A DNA stretch of 30,698 nucleotides from DATHWB01 sp040880725 (lineage in GTDB: Bacteria > Actinomycetota > Acidimicrobiia > Spongiisociales > ZC4RG35): assembly GCA_040880725.1 (NCBI GenBank), contig JBBDHV010000024.1, positions 1-30,698 of the forward strand, written 5' to 3'. The notes under the pieces are model-generated. The model was not told the origin of the DNA and did not search any database. It worked only from the letters and a program-made list of their open reading frames with translations. Both the position numbers and the translations under genes were made by a program. Positions within the stretch are counted from its first letter, which is position 1, and each line of letters opens with the position of its first letter. Shown one piece after another: positions 22,619 to 30,614 of the stretch.

Positions 22619-24271
22619 TCAGCCGGCCAGTGAGACTCCCTTGAGGTAGTAGTTCTCAGCCGCGCGCGGCTTGTAGTTCTGTACTGCGCTGTTGATGCCT
22701 TCGAAGGCGAACGGCTCGTACAGGTAGATGAAGGGCGGATCCTCGTAGGTGTACCGGTGCAACTCCGAGTACACGTTCGCCCTGGCCTCCTCGTCGATCG
22801 TCGTCTTGATCTCGTCGAGATAGGCGAGGATTGTGTCGTCGCTCCACGAGGAGTAGTCGGCGTTCTCGCCACCGAGTGCGCCTTCCAGCCGTTCCAGCGA
22901 CTCCGAGCTCGTCGAAGACCACGAGTCACCGAACAGCGGGGGGAGCTGCTTGGACGCTTCCAGGTCCCAGTATTGACCGGACTCCATGAACTGGATCTCG
23001 CCACCCTCGAGGGTGATCCCCACGGCTTCGAGGAACCCGCCCACCGCCTGGCAGACCTCTTCGAAGTTGACGTACGCACCGGTCGGGCACGCAAAGCCGA
23101 TCTCGAAGCCGTCCGGGTATCCGGCGTCGGCGAGCATCTGCATCGCCAGTTCGGGGTCGTACGAGTACGGCTCCAGCGAGTCGTCGAATCCGAGGCTCGA
23201 TGTCGCCACCAGTCCCGTGGAAAGTGCCGCCTGGCCGTCGAAGAGCGAGTCGACGATGGCTTGGCGATCCACGGCGTGGTTCATCGCCAGCCGGACTTCG
23301 GTGCTCTCCAACGGCGTGCCCACGCCTGTCGTCATGTTGTTGAAGGCGATGTAGTAGACGCGATCAACGGGATAGGTGATCACTTCGACGTCGGCCGCGT
23401 TCTCGAGGGTGGCAGCTTCCTCCGAGTTGAACCGCTGGGCGATGTGGACTTCCCCGGTCTGGACTGCGGCGAGACGGGTCGAGGAATCGGGGATCGGCCG
23501 GAAGACGAGCGTGTCCACCAGTGGCAGACCCTCATCCCAATAGTCGTCGAAGGCTTCGAGGATGATGCGGTCTCCGCGGTCCCAGCTCACGAAGGCGAAC
23601 GGCCCCGTCCCGATCGGGTTGGCTTCGATGCCTTCGAGCCCTTCGGACTCGTACTGCGACGCAGGCAGGATCGCCCACTCCGAGAGCTCACGACCGAAGA
23701 GCGCATCGGAACTTCCGAGTGTCATCTCGACGGTCATGTCGTCGAGGGCCACGACGGATTCGACCTTCGTGTACAGGTACGCGTAGACGTTGGCTTCCTC
23801 CGACGCAGCCTGCCAACTGGCGATCCAGTCGTCGGCATCCATCGTCTCACCGTTGTGGAACTGCACGCCTTCGCGCAGCGTGAACGTGAAGACGGTGGCA
23901 TCCTCATTCGCCTCCCACTCGGTGGCGAGTCCCGGCACGACCTCGTTGTCGTCGTTGATCCACACCGGTCCCTCGTAGATCTGAGTGGAGACGTTGATGG
24001 CGTTCCGTTCTGCCGCGTTCGGCAGGAAGATCGAGTTCGGCTCGGTGGCGAGTGCCACGATCAGCTCGCCTCCCGCCATGGGCTCTTCTCCCGAAGCAGT
24101 GGTGGTCGTCTCGGCGGCGGCCGTCGTCTCCGTTGTCGCTGCGGTGGTCGTGGTTTCGTCAGTGTCGCCGTCGTCGTCGCTGCCCGCTCCGCCGTCGCCA
24201 CATGCTGCAACGAGCATTGCGAGAACGGCGAACAGCGCGGTGAGACGCCAGAGGCGTTTCTTCATCACCAT
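22619..24271 (-). CDS. Peptide ABC transporter substrate-binding lipoprotein (SBP_bac_5 family)
   Basis: This 550-residue lipoprotein is anchored outside the membrane and captures the transported peptide. Signal peptide residues 1-23 end in the lipobox LVAAC with Cys24. A flexible Thr/Glu-rich linker follows (about 30-62, with runs of TTTT). The family-5 solute-binding domain starts with GGELIVALATEPNS and contains WINDDNEVVPGLATEWE, TFTLREGVQFHNGE and ANPIGTGPFAFVSW. AGGAGG stands seven bases before ATG 24271. That ATG overlaps the stop of the PHP gene by 7 bases, so the two are coupled. The exact ligand (di- or oligopeptide, or another solute) is not determined. Confidence 0.93.
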   Translation of the reverse strand: MVMKKRLWRLTALFAVLAMLVAACGDGGAGSDDDGDTDETTTTAATTETTAAAETTTTASGEEPMAGGELIVALATEPNSIFLPNAAERNAINVSTQIYEGPVWINDDNEVVPGLATEWEANEDATVFTFTLREGVQFHNGETMDADDWIASWQAASEEANVYAYLYTKVESVVALDDMTVEMTLGSSDALFGRELSEWAILPASQYESEGLEGIEANPIGTGPFAFVSWDRGDRIILEAFDDYWDEGLPLVDTLVFRPIPDSSTRLAAVQTGEVHIAQRFNSEEAATLENAADVEVITYPVDRVYYIAFNNMTTGVGTPLESTEVRLAMNHAVDRQAIVDSLFDGQAALSTGLVATSSLGFDDSLEPYSYDPELAMQMLADAGYPDGFEIGFACPTGAYVNFEEVCQAVGGFLEAVGITLEGGEIQFMESGQYWDLEASKQLPPLFGDSWSSTSSESLERLEGALGGENADYSSWSDDTILAYLDEIKTTIDEEARANVYSELHRYTYEDPPFIYLYEPFAFEGINSAVQNYKPRAAENYYLKGVSLAG

Positions 24272-25356
24272 GGTTGTTCCTCCTGATCGGTTGTTTGCTG
24301 GGTTTGCCAGCGCTCTTGGATACCGAACGCGGCAGAAAGATCGGTGAACGACCCGTAGTCGAAGTCGGATCGTTCGGGGTCGCGGCCGAAGTGAACCGGG
24401 TTCGTGAATGCAACGACCCCGTCCGGACCGACCACGTCGATCCGAACCCAGGAGCGGGCGTTCGGCTCGGGGTCGATGCGGTGCTCGATCACCGGGTTGG
24501 TACCTGCTGAGCGAGCGACCGTCACCCCGTCGGTCACGACCTGGATCTCCAACTCGGCGTCGCCCCATGTCCGCGCAGCGATCCAAAACGGCCCGTCGAA
24601 ATCCTCGATCCGATCCCCCATGGAGACGGTGCCGTGTTCGGACTCGACGGCGAACTCGATGGTCGGACCCATCGTCACGTACACCCTGCCCCGGTCGACG
24701 GCATCCAAGATCGCTTGGGGTGTGCAGGCCGCGGCGTCGACGTAGCTTCGAGGGACGCCGACTCGGTGTCCGTCAACGGTGAAGCCGTCGCCCCGGAGGT
24801 ACTTCTCCGGATCGTGGAAGTCCGAACCCCCGACCGCGGTGACTGCCAGACCGGCGTTCAGCCACTGGGTCCACATGTCGAGCGCCGCAGGGTTGGCGAG
24901 GCGGTTTTCGGGCCACGTCGGGTCGTTCCACACTTCGAGGTATTGGAACCCGGCGAGGGGGGCGGCGGTGTCGGTCCATTCCCACGGGAACAGCAGGGGG
25001 TGATTGATGGAGGAGCGGAGGCCGGAGCGGCGGATCGTTTCGATGAGGTCGAGGGCTTGGCCCTTCTGTGTTTCGCTGCGCTCGACGAACGCCGGCGGGG
25101 GAAGTGCCGGGACCCAGTCGGGCTCGATTCCATCGACACTGAAGACGTTGAAATGCCCATAGGGCATGGTCACTTCGATGCCGGCAATGACAAGCACCTG
25201 GTCCGAATCGGAGAAGTCGGGATATGACCAGGTGTTGTGGTCGGTGATCGCGAAGAAGTCCAAGGCTTCGCGCTCGGCTTCTTCGATGAATCGACGAGGA
25301 GCCAGCACGCCGTCGCTCAAGGAGGAGTGAGCGTGGAAGTCGCCCTTCAGCCACAC
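24265..25356 (-). CDS. PHP-domain metallohydrolase, CehA/McbA-like
   Basis: This 363-residue protein has a polymerase-and-histidinol-phosphatase (PHP) fold with metal ligands His8 and His10 (DFHAHSSLSDG), Asp39-His40 (ITDHN), Glu61, His68 (YGHFNVF), the INHP motif, and SDFHD near the end of the domain. A C-terminal beta-rich part (from about 265) is typical of CehA/McbA proteins, which include hydrolases of amide and ester bonds. The start is GTG 25356, after an AAGGGTGG binding site; an upstream extension in the same frame is not convincing. It is placed between an S15 peptidase and the oppA gene, so it probably helps process an imported compound. The substrate is unknown. Confidence 0.85.
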   Translation of the reverse strand: MWLKGDFHAHSSLSDGVLAPRRFIEEAEREALDFFAITDHNTWSYPDFSDSDQVLVIAGIEVTMPYGHFNVFSVDGIEPDWVPALPPPAFVERSETQKGQALDLIETIRRSGLRSSINHPLLFPWEWTDTAAPLAGFQYLEVWNDPTWPENRLANPAALDMWTQWLNAGLAVTAVGGSDFHDPEKYLRGDGFTVDGHRVGVPRSYVDAAACTPQAILDAVDRGRVYVTMGPTIEFAVESEHGTVSMGDRIEDFDGPFWIAARTWGDAELEIQVVTDGVTVARSAGTNPVIEHRIDPEPNARSWVRIDVVGPDGVVAFTNPVHFGRDPERSDFDYGSFTDLSAAFGIQERWQTQQTTDQEEQPW

Positions 25357-25448
25357 CGTGGAACCACCCTTGCTTCCCTGCTCTGTCTCCGTCCCCGACG
25401 GGACACTAGACACTCCGGCACCCTGGAGGCGGGGTGAAGTGACCCCTG

Positions 25449-27461
25449 TCACACGAGGTCGCGGGGCACCTCTTCGTGCCATTCCCGACGAAAGATTTCT
25501 GCGTCTCCCTCTTTCGCCACCAGTTCCGCCCGGATCACGAAGTGGGTCGGCGTGGACGAGAGAACCGTGGAGGTGAGGCTCTCCACCGCCCAATCACCGC
25601 GGGCCATTGTCCGGCGAGACACCACCTCCCCCCGCGCCGAAGCAGGATCGTCGCCAATGATGGTGTAGCGCTCCACCGCGTGGAGGCCGATCTCGAGGCC
25701 GGTCGCGCCGTGCCGGATCACCCCGGAGTCGTCGACGACCTCGAGTGTGTGGACGTCGCCGTCGAGCTGGTGGCTGACGGTCCATTCGACCTTGCCATCC
25801 TCGAGCGCGGTCTTCTCGGCCGGTCGGGCACCGGCAGGGGAGCCGAGCTCCGGCAGTGTGTCGTCTTCGGTCCGACGCGGACGGAGGGGGATTTCCAGGG
25901 TGCTTGCCGCGCAATCGATGTCGAGTGTGAACGGCTCGGGTGCCGGCCAGATCAGCGGCCAGTACGACGATGACAGCGCCAGGCGGATCCGATGACCCGC
26001 AGGGATGCGCTGGGCGACCTCGTTCATCCTCACCCGAATCTTCGTCCGCTTTCCGGGCTCCAGCGGCTCGGGTGCCGAGTGCGAATCCCGGTGGGTGAGG
26101 TTGAGCACGCCGTAGGTGACGCGACTCGAGCGGCCTTCGGAGTCGACTGCGCACAGCCGGGCGGCGACCTGGGCCACCGGTCGGTCGGATGCGAGTTCCA
26201 GCTCGACGACTGGCGCCCCCAGTATCTCGATGTCCTCGGCCAGCGACTCGGAGTCGAACGTCAACGAGCCGCTGTCGTCGGTTCGCTGATCTCCGGGTTG
26301 ATCCGGTCCGTCGGCGTACGAGCACCACTTGCCGGCGTGCCGTCCCACCCAAAGCGGCGAACGCAACCGCACGACCGATCCGTCGTGGTCGCTGTCTCCT
26401 TCAATCAGACTCCCGTTCGCGACGAGCCTTCTCACACTCGGTGAAATCCGGTCTGACGGCCACGACGGCTCGGCGACCCATTTGCCTGGTCGATCCTCAT
26501 AGGCCGGGGCTGGGGGGACGGTGTCCTGCATCCATACCCGCAGCGTCGGCTCGTCCATGATTCCGGTGTCGGTCCCCTTCAGCCAGTGGTCCCACCACCG
26601 GACGAGCTCGGCCAGGAAGTCGATCGCCGGCCCCGGCTCGGCGATATGCGGGTAGGCATGGGCCCAGGGGCCAATGAGACCCTTCCTCGGTACGTCGAGA
26701 TTGTCGAGAAGCCGGAACACCGCGTTCGAGTAGCCGTCAGCCCACCCGCTCACCGCGTAGACGGGGCACTCGATCCCCGAGTAGTCCTCGCACACCGAGC
26801 CGTGCCGCCAGAATTCGTCACGTCGTTGGTGTTGCAGCCAGTTGTGCAGCCAGAGACCGCTTCCCTCCAGTCGTTCGAACCATCGCTCCCTCCATTGGTC
26901 GCCGACGAGGACAGGGTCGGGCGGCATCGTGTTGTACGCGAACATCACCGACGCCCACGACAGGTTGTCCCCGAGGAGGCAGCCGCCCATGTGGTGGATG
27001 TCGTCGGCGTAGCGATCGTCGGTGGAACAGATCGTCATGATCGCCTTCAGCGGCTTCGGTCGGAGGGCGGCGATCTGCAGTCCGTTGAATCCACCCCAGG
27101 AGATCCCCATCATGCCGACGTTGCCGTCGCACCACGGCTGGGCGGCGATCCATTCGATCGCCGCCACCCCGTCATCCAGTTCCGATTGCAGATACTCGTC
27201 GGTGAGAACTCCGTCTGACTCGCCACTGCCCCGGATGTCGACTCGCACACCTGCATAACCGTGTGCGACGAGGTAGGGGTAGGTCAGCGAATCCCGGGCG
27301 ACCGTCCCATAGCGCTTTCGGTACGGGAGGTACTCGAAGATCGCAGGCACCGGCGCACCATTCGCCGGGTGCCAGATCTTGGCGGCGAGCCGGGTGCCGT
27401 CGGACAGCGGGATCCACACGTTCTCTTCTTCGATGAGCGGCGGAGTGTCGATGTAGCGCAC
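25449..27461 (-). CDS. CocE/NonD family hydrolase, peptidase S15 type (X-Pro dipeptidyl-peptidase-like)
   Basis: This 670-residue alpha/beta hydrolase carries the nucleophile Ser121 in GISWGG, Asp242 in SGWADGYSN and His268 in GPWAH as the likely catalytic triad. The C-terminal X-Pro dipeptidyl-peptidase beta-sandwich (PepX_C) starts near residue 340. It contains LGAPVVELELASDRP, then HRIRLALSSSYWPLIWPAPEP. A further domain of about 150 residues continues beyond the usual end of CocE enzymes (~550-580 residues). It has no signal peptide. The start is GTG 27461, after GGGAGA. It is the first gene of a run through PHP and oppABCDF, which points to cleavage of imported peptides or amides. Confidence 0.9.
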   Translation of the reverse strand: MRYIDTPPLIEEENVWIPLSDGTRLAAKIWHPANGAPVPAIFEYLPYRKRYGTVARDSLTYPYLVAHGYAGVRVDIRGSGESDGVLTDEYLQSELDDGVAAIEWIAAQPWCDGNVGMMGISWGGFNGLQIAALRPKPLKAIMTICSTDDRYADDIHHMGGCLLGDNLSWASVMFAYNTMPPDPVLVGDQWRERWFERLEGSGLWLHNWLQHQRRDEFWRHGSVCEDYSGIECPVYAVSGWADGYSNAVFRLLDNLDVPRKGLIGPWAHAYPHIAEPGPAIDFLAELVRWWDHWLKGTDTGIMDEPTLRVWMQDTVPPAPAYEDRPGKWVAEPSWPSDRISPSVRRLVANGSLIEGDSDHDGSVVRLRSPLWVGRHAGKWCSYADGPDQPGDQRTDDSGSLTFDSESLAEDIEILGAPVVELELASDRPVAQVAARLCAVDSEGRSSRVTYGVLNLTHRDSHSAPEPLEPGKRTKIRVRMNEVAQRIPAGHRIRLALSSSYWPLIWPAPEPFTLDIDCAASTLEIPLRPRRTEDDTLPELGSPAGARPAEKTALEDGKVEWTVSHQLDGDVHTLEVVDDSGVIRHGATGLEIGLHAVERYTIIGDDPASARGEVVSRRTMARGDWAVESLTSTVLSSTPTHFVIRAELVAKEGDAEIFRREWHEEVPRDLV

Positions 27462-27504
27462 TGTGTCTCCCGTGTCGGGCCGGCGGCGATCCTAGAGATT
27501 GGGA

Positions 27505-28242
27505 TCAGCCGGCGGAGAGGTCCGCAATGCTCGGGACAACTGCGTCTGCGGTGATCCGAGCCGAACCGTCCGGTGACACGAGCACGAAGCCGGCGGCACC
27601 GCCCGCGCGGGCCGTGTCGGCATCGCGCTGGGAGTCGCCAACCATGAGGAGTCTCTCGGGACTGGTTCCCAGCTGCGCAGCGATGAAACTCAGCACCGAC
27701 GGGTCCGGCTTGGGGGGCACGTCGCCGTCGGCCGCGACAACGACGCGGATCAGCGAGGCGACCCCCAGCGCCGACAGAGCCTCGAGCGTCGGTTGGGTGT
27801 CATCGGTGGTCGCGACGGCCAGCTGCAGGCCGGCGCCGTCCAGGAGCGTCAGGGCACCGCGCACGTCGCCGATGGGTTCAGGAGTCAAGGTCGCGCTGAG
27901 TTCCGCCGCCCGGTCACGGGCACGCCGCGCTCGTTGGTGCGCCGCCTCCGGGGCGACTCCGGCGTTCTCCAATGCTGATCGGGTGAGCTGGACGAGCTCA
28001 TCGATGGAAGCGCTCGCATGCGCGCCGTCGGACACGAGCATCGGAAGCTCGGATCGGTCGCGGGTACCGAGGCCCAGCGCGTCCCCCAGTCGGGCGAAGA
28101 GTTCAGCCGACCCGTCCGCGGCGACTTCGACCCACAGTCGTGCAGGCTCCAGCCAGTACGAATCGAGGGAGATGAGAGTCCCGTCCTTGTCGAACACGAT
28201 CCCGTCGATGTCGAATGTGACGTGTCCGGCCCGCAGCAGCAT
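27505..28242 (-). CDS. HAD-superfamily phosphatase
   Basis: This 245-residue haloacid dehalogenase-type hydrolase has motif I DKDGTL with nucleophile Asp18 and acid/base Asp20. A helical cap follows (about 25-110). Motif II is the Thr of ATTDD, the motif III Lys is in PPKPDPS, and motif IV is VGDSQRD. It resembles phosphoglycolate phosphatase-like members, but the substrate is not clear. ATG 28242 is six bases after TACGAT and has no clear Shine-Dalgarno sequence, so it is probably leaderless. It lies 65 bases after the heliorhodopsin gene and 43 before the S15 hydrolase gene, all in one direction. Confidence 0.88.
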   Translation of the reverse strand: MLLRAGHVTFDIDGIVFDKDGTLISLDSYWLEPARLWVEVAADGSAELFARLGDALGLGTRDRSELPMLVSDGAHASASIDELVQLTRSALENAGVAPEAAHQRARRARDRAAELSATLTPEPIGDVRGALTLLDGAGLQLAVATTDDTQPTLEALSALGVASLIRVVVAADGDVPPKPDPSVLSFIAAQLGTSPERLLMVGDSQRDADTARAGGAAGFVLVSPDGSARITADAVVPSIADLSAG

Positions 28243-28248
28243 CCGCCG

Positions 28249-28254
28249 ATCGTA
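28249..28254 (-). promoter_or_regulatory. Predicted -10 box (TACGAT) of a leaderless promoter
   Basis: TACGAT lies six bases before ATG 28242 of the HAD gene. No clear -35 match is seen. Confidence 0.4.
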
Positions 28255-28307
28255 GGGATCGGCCACGGTGGGGAACAGGAGGCCGGTGGGTCGGGTGGCG
28301 GTTGGTT

Positions 28308-29057
28308 TCAGGCTGCCAGCGTGCCGCCGAAGACCTGCCATGCGAGAAGCGACTTGGCCACGAGGCTCAGCACGATGTAGGCGGATTCGCCGTACAGGTA
28401 GTTCCGCCAGCGCCCGACTTCGCGATATTGGAGCCACTGGTTCAGCGCGAACACGTTGAAGAAGACGAACAGTGAGACGTAGATCGCATAGACGAAGCCG
28501 GGGGGTTCGGCACTCGATCCCGGCGAGAGCAAGTAGATCCCGATCGCCACCCACGGTACGACTCCGACGATGCAGCCCAGCCAGAAGGGCGTCAACGACC
28601 CGCCGGGCTGCTCGTACTTCTCCTGAATGGCGCCGAAGAAGATCATCGCGGCGTTGACGCCGAAGAGCGCGGTCAGCGCGGCCGCGTCGGTGATGCCGGT
28701 GAGCGCGGCGATCAGCACGATCATGAGGCTCGACGACAGTGAGTACTCCACCCAGCGGAAGTGGTTGCGACCCTCGTCGAGTCCCCGGAGATATCGGTCG
28801 AAGAACGGAGGGCTGACGATCAGCCAGTGGAACAACGCCGAAAGGGCCAGGAATCCGGCAACCCCTTCGGCGAATGGCAAGTCGAAGAGGACCTTGGGTT
28901 CTCCGCTCTGGGACCCTGGTGGACCCGTCAGGTAGGTCGCAGTCACGGGGGTGGTGAAGTCGTTGGACAGCCACAGAACGGCGGCGGCCTGCGCAGCGTG
29001 GATTGCTCCCATGACGAGGTTGGTGGCACGCAGCCGGGAGCGGTTCGAGGCGAGCAC
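28308..29057 (-). CDS. Heliorhodopsin
   Basis: This is a 249-residue, seven-helix retinal protein of the heliorhodopsin family, distinct from type 1 rhodopsins and with its N-terminus facing the cytoplasm. The retinal Schiff-base Lys235 is in helix 7 (YIVLSLVAKSLLAWQ). The counterion Glu104 is in RWVEYSLSSSLM of helix 3. The NQWLQYREVGRWRNYLYGE loop and helix-6 Asn-rich VFFNVFALNQW are characteristic. No proton-pump acidic pair is present; members are thought to be light sensors or to modulate partner proteins. The start is GTG 29057, six bases after TAGCTT. Retinal synthesis genes are not in the window. Confidence 0.93.
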   Translation of the reverse strand: MLASNRSRLRATNLVMGAIHAAQAAAVLWLSNDFTTPVTATYLTGPPGSQSGEPKVLFDLPFAEGVAGFLALSALFHWLIVSPPFFDRYLRGLDEGRNHFRWVEYSLSSSLMIVLIAALTGITDAAALTALFGVNAAMIFFGAIQEKYEQPGGSLTPFWLGCIVGVVPWVAIGIYLLSPGSSAEPPGFVYAIYVSLFVFFNVFALNQWLQYREVGRWRNYLYGESAYIVLSLVAKSLLAWQVFGGTLAA

Positions 29058-29063
29058 GATCGG

Positions 29064-29069
29064 AAGCTA
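29064..29069 (-). promoter_or_regulatory. Predicted -10 box (TAGCTT) of a leaderless promoter
   Basis: TAGCTT lies six bases before GTG 29057 of the heliorhodopsin gene. No Shine-Dalgarno sequence is present. Confidence 0.4.
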
Positions 29070-29103
29070 ACTCGCCGCCACCCCGAGTGTGAATCACGCT
29101 CCT

Positions 29104-29139
29104 GGTCGAGGAGTAGCCGGCGGTCGAGGAGTAGCTGGC
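29104..29139. repeat. Two tandem 18-base units
   Basis: GGTCGAGGAGTAGCCGGC is followed directly by the same unit with one change (CTGGC). It lies in the 255-base gap between the heliorhodopsin and DUF222-HNH genes, outside the inverted repeat. Its role is unknown. Confidence 0.7.
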
Positions 29140-29188
29140 CGACGACGTGTAGGCCCGCGAGGGGCTTTTCGTACTGAGGTCGTTCTTG

Positions 29189-29285
29189 ATTTGATTGTGC
29201 GGGGGGACGACCCCCCTGCACCCCCCGGACGGCGTGGCTGCCGGGGTCAGGTAATGCCGGGGGTATCACCCAATGACCCATGACG
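29189..29285 (-). repeat. Left inverted repeat flanking the DUF222-HNH gene
   Basis: Bases 29189-29242 are the reverse complement of 30535-30588 with one mismatch in 54. They include the G-rich palindrome GGGGGG-ACGA-CCCCCC. The inner motif CAATGACCCATGACG (29271-29285) mirrors the right-hand CGTCATGGGCCATTG with one change. The 28 bases between the two blocks are not conserved. Confidence 0.85.
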
Positions 29286-29312
29286 AAAACTGTGGCGAAG
29301 TCCTGCGTCGGG

Positions 29313-30395
29313 TCAGGGTCCGGCGCGGACCGGCCGGCGACGCAGGAACGTGCGCCGCTGGGGCGGCGATTCGAGGTCGATGATCCGTCCCTGCTGGTGG
29401 ATGACGACATGATGGTGATACCAGCAGACGGTGATCAGGTTGTCCGGGTCATGGCTCCCGCCCTCCGAGTAGGGGATGAGATGATGGGGTTGGAGCCGGA
29501 TGCGGGAGTTGCAGCCGGCGATGACACAGCGGTGTCCATCCCGTTGCAGGACCCGGTTGCGGATCGCCCCCGGGATGGCTCGTGAGGTCGGTGAGGTGCT
29601 CACCCTGCCGGTGTTGTCGATGAGGTTGATGCGGGTGGTACCCGAACAGAGGATCTCGCCCAGCGTGTTGGGTCCGATACGCGGTCCGGAGACGACACTG
29701 GCTCCCGCCTCCCCGTTGGTGACAGTGGCGAGGTGGGAGTCGATGAAGATCTCCGCCGCCAGGTCATGTCCGCCGATCTCGCCTGACAGCCATTCGGATG
29801 CGACCGAGACAAGTCCGTCGGCCCGGTCCTGGGAGGTGGTGGTGTCGGGGTTGTCGGGGAGGGTGTCGACCGCGGTCTGGATGGCCTTGTCCACGATCCG
29901 TCCGTCCACACCGGAGAGCTGTCCCCACACTTTCCACGATGACTCGTCCAACGACGGCTGCAGATGCAGGTACCGGTCCGAGAAGCTGTCGGATTCGTCC
30001 TGGCTGCTGATCCGCCGATGTTGGGAGACCATCTGGCGGACCCCTGCGAGGTCTCGTCCCCAACTGTGCGCAATGGTGTTCTCGTCGGCCCCGGCAGTCC
30101 GCAGGCCGGTGACCGCGGCGGCCCGGTCGGTGGTGATCTGTCCGTCTTCGAGGGCGGTTTCCACATCGGGGTCTTCGGCCCGGGCCAAGGCGACCAGCGT
30201 CCTTGCGGTGGAAGTTTCGAGGTCGAAACGGCCTGCCACCCACTCCACCAGGGTGCGGGCCCCGTCCACAGTGGCGGCCTGGGCGACGTCCAACTCCCGC
30301 AGGATCTGCAAGCAGAGGGCATCCAGGCGGGAGCCTGCTGCGATCAACTCGGCGAAGTCCCGTTCCAGGGCATCGATGGTCCTCGTTTCATCCAT
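29313..30395 (-). CDS. DUF222-HNH endonuclease family protein (13E12 type)
   Basis: This 360-residue intact member of the 13E12/DUF222 family has a helical DUF222 domain over about residues 10-280. A C-terminal HNH nuclease motif follows (RDGHRCVIAGC, LQPHHLIPYSEGGSHDPDNL, TVCWYHHHVVIH) with its paired Cys and catalytic His-His. ATG 30395 is chosen because it is six bases after TACGTT and downstream of a LexA box; the longer frame to 30506 reads through the promoter. The gene is enclosed by ~95-base inverted repeats, making a unit of about 1.4 kb, the size I recall for the REP13E12 elements of Mycobacterium tuberculosis. The molecular function is unproven; a damage-induced nuclease is the inference. 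Confidence 0.88.
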   Translation of the reverse strand: MDETRTIDALERDFAELIAAGSRLDALCLQILRELDVAQAATVDGARTLVEWVAGRFDLETSTARTLVALARAEDPDVETALEDGQITTDRAAAVTGLRTAGADENTIAHSWGRDLAGVRQMVSQHRRISSQDESDSFSDRYLHLQPSLDESSWKVWGQLSGVDGRIVDKAIQTAVDTLPDNPDTTTSQDRADGLVSVASEWLSGEIGGHDLAAEIFIDSHLATVTNGEAGASVVSGPRIGPNTLGEILCSGTTRINLIDNTGRVSTSPTSRAIPGAIRNRVLQRDGHRCVIAGCNSRIRLQPHHLIPYSEGGSHDPDNLITVCWYHHHVVIHQQGRIIDLESPPQRRTFLRRRPVRAGP

Positions 30396-30401
30396 GCGAC
30401 C

Positions 30402-30444
30402 AACGTACAGGAGGGGTGTGACAGAAAGTCGAACACCTGTTCGA
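30402..30444 (-). promoter_or_regulatory. LexA (SOS) box and leaderless promoter of the DUF222-HNH gene
   Basis: TCGAACACCTGTTCGA (30429-30444, plus-strand reading) has perfect TCGAAC/GTTCGA arms, the actinobacterial LexA consensus. The -10 box TACGTT (30402-30407) lies six bases before ATG 30395. The box therefore covers the -35 region and LexA should repress transcription until DNA damage. Confidence 0.8.
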
Positions 30445-30493
30445 GTTATCCGAGGGATGCAGGGGGTCGTCTTCTGCCTTGTCCGGCAGATCC

Positions 30494-30588
30494 CGTCATG
30501 GGCCATTGAGTGCGACCCTCGGTGAGCACGTAGAGGCAGCCGCGCCGTCCGGGGGGTGCAGGGGGGTCGTCCCCCCGCACAATCAAAT
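30494..30588 (+). repeat. Right inverted repeat flanking the DUF222-HNH gene
   Basis: CGTCATGGGCCATTG (30494-30508) is followed after 26 bases by the 54-base G-rich block 30535-30588, which contains GGGGGG-TCGT-CCCCCC and ends CACAATCAAAT. The order and spacing mirror the left copy at 29189-29285. A degenerate relative of the G-rich part (GGGATGCAGGGGGTCGTC) lies at 30454-30471, between the LexA box and this repeat. Confidence 0.85.
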
Positions 30589-30614
30589 AGCGTCCCAGTT
30601 CTCCGCGACTACGT

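Noticed and set aside
22757..24286. A 509-residue open frame on the plus strand
   Set aside because: It is the mirror of the oppA coding sequence, which has a lipobox, binding site and family motifs.
29313..30506. Longer 397-residue start for the second DUF222-HNH gene
   Set aside because: The extra N-terminus would be translated through the LexA box and -10 region and shows no family similarity; ATG 30395 fits the promoter.
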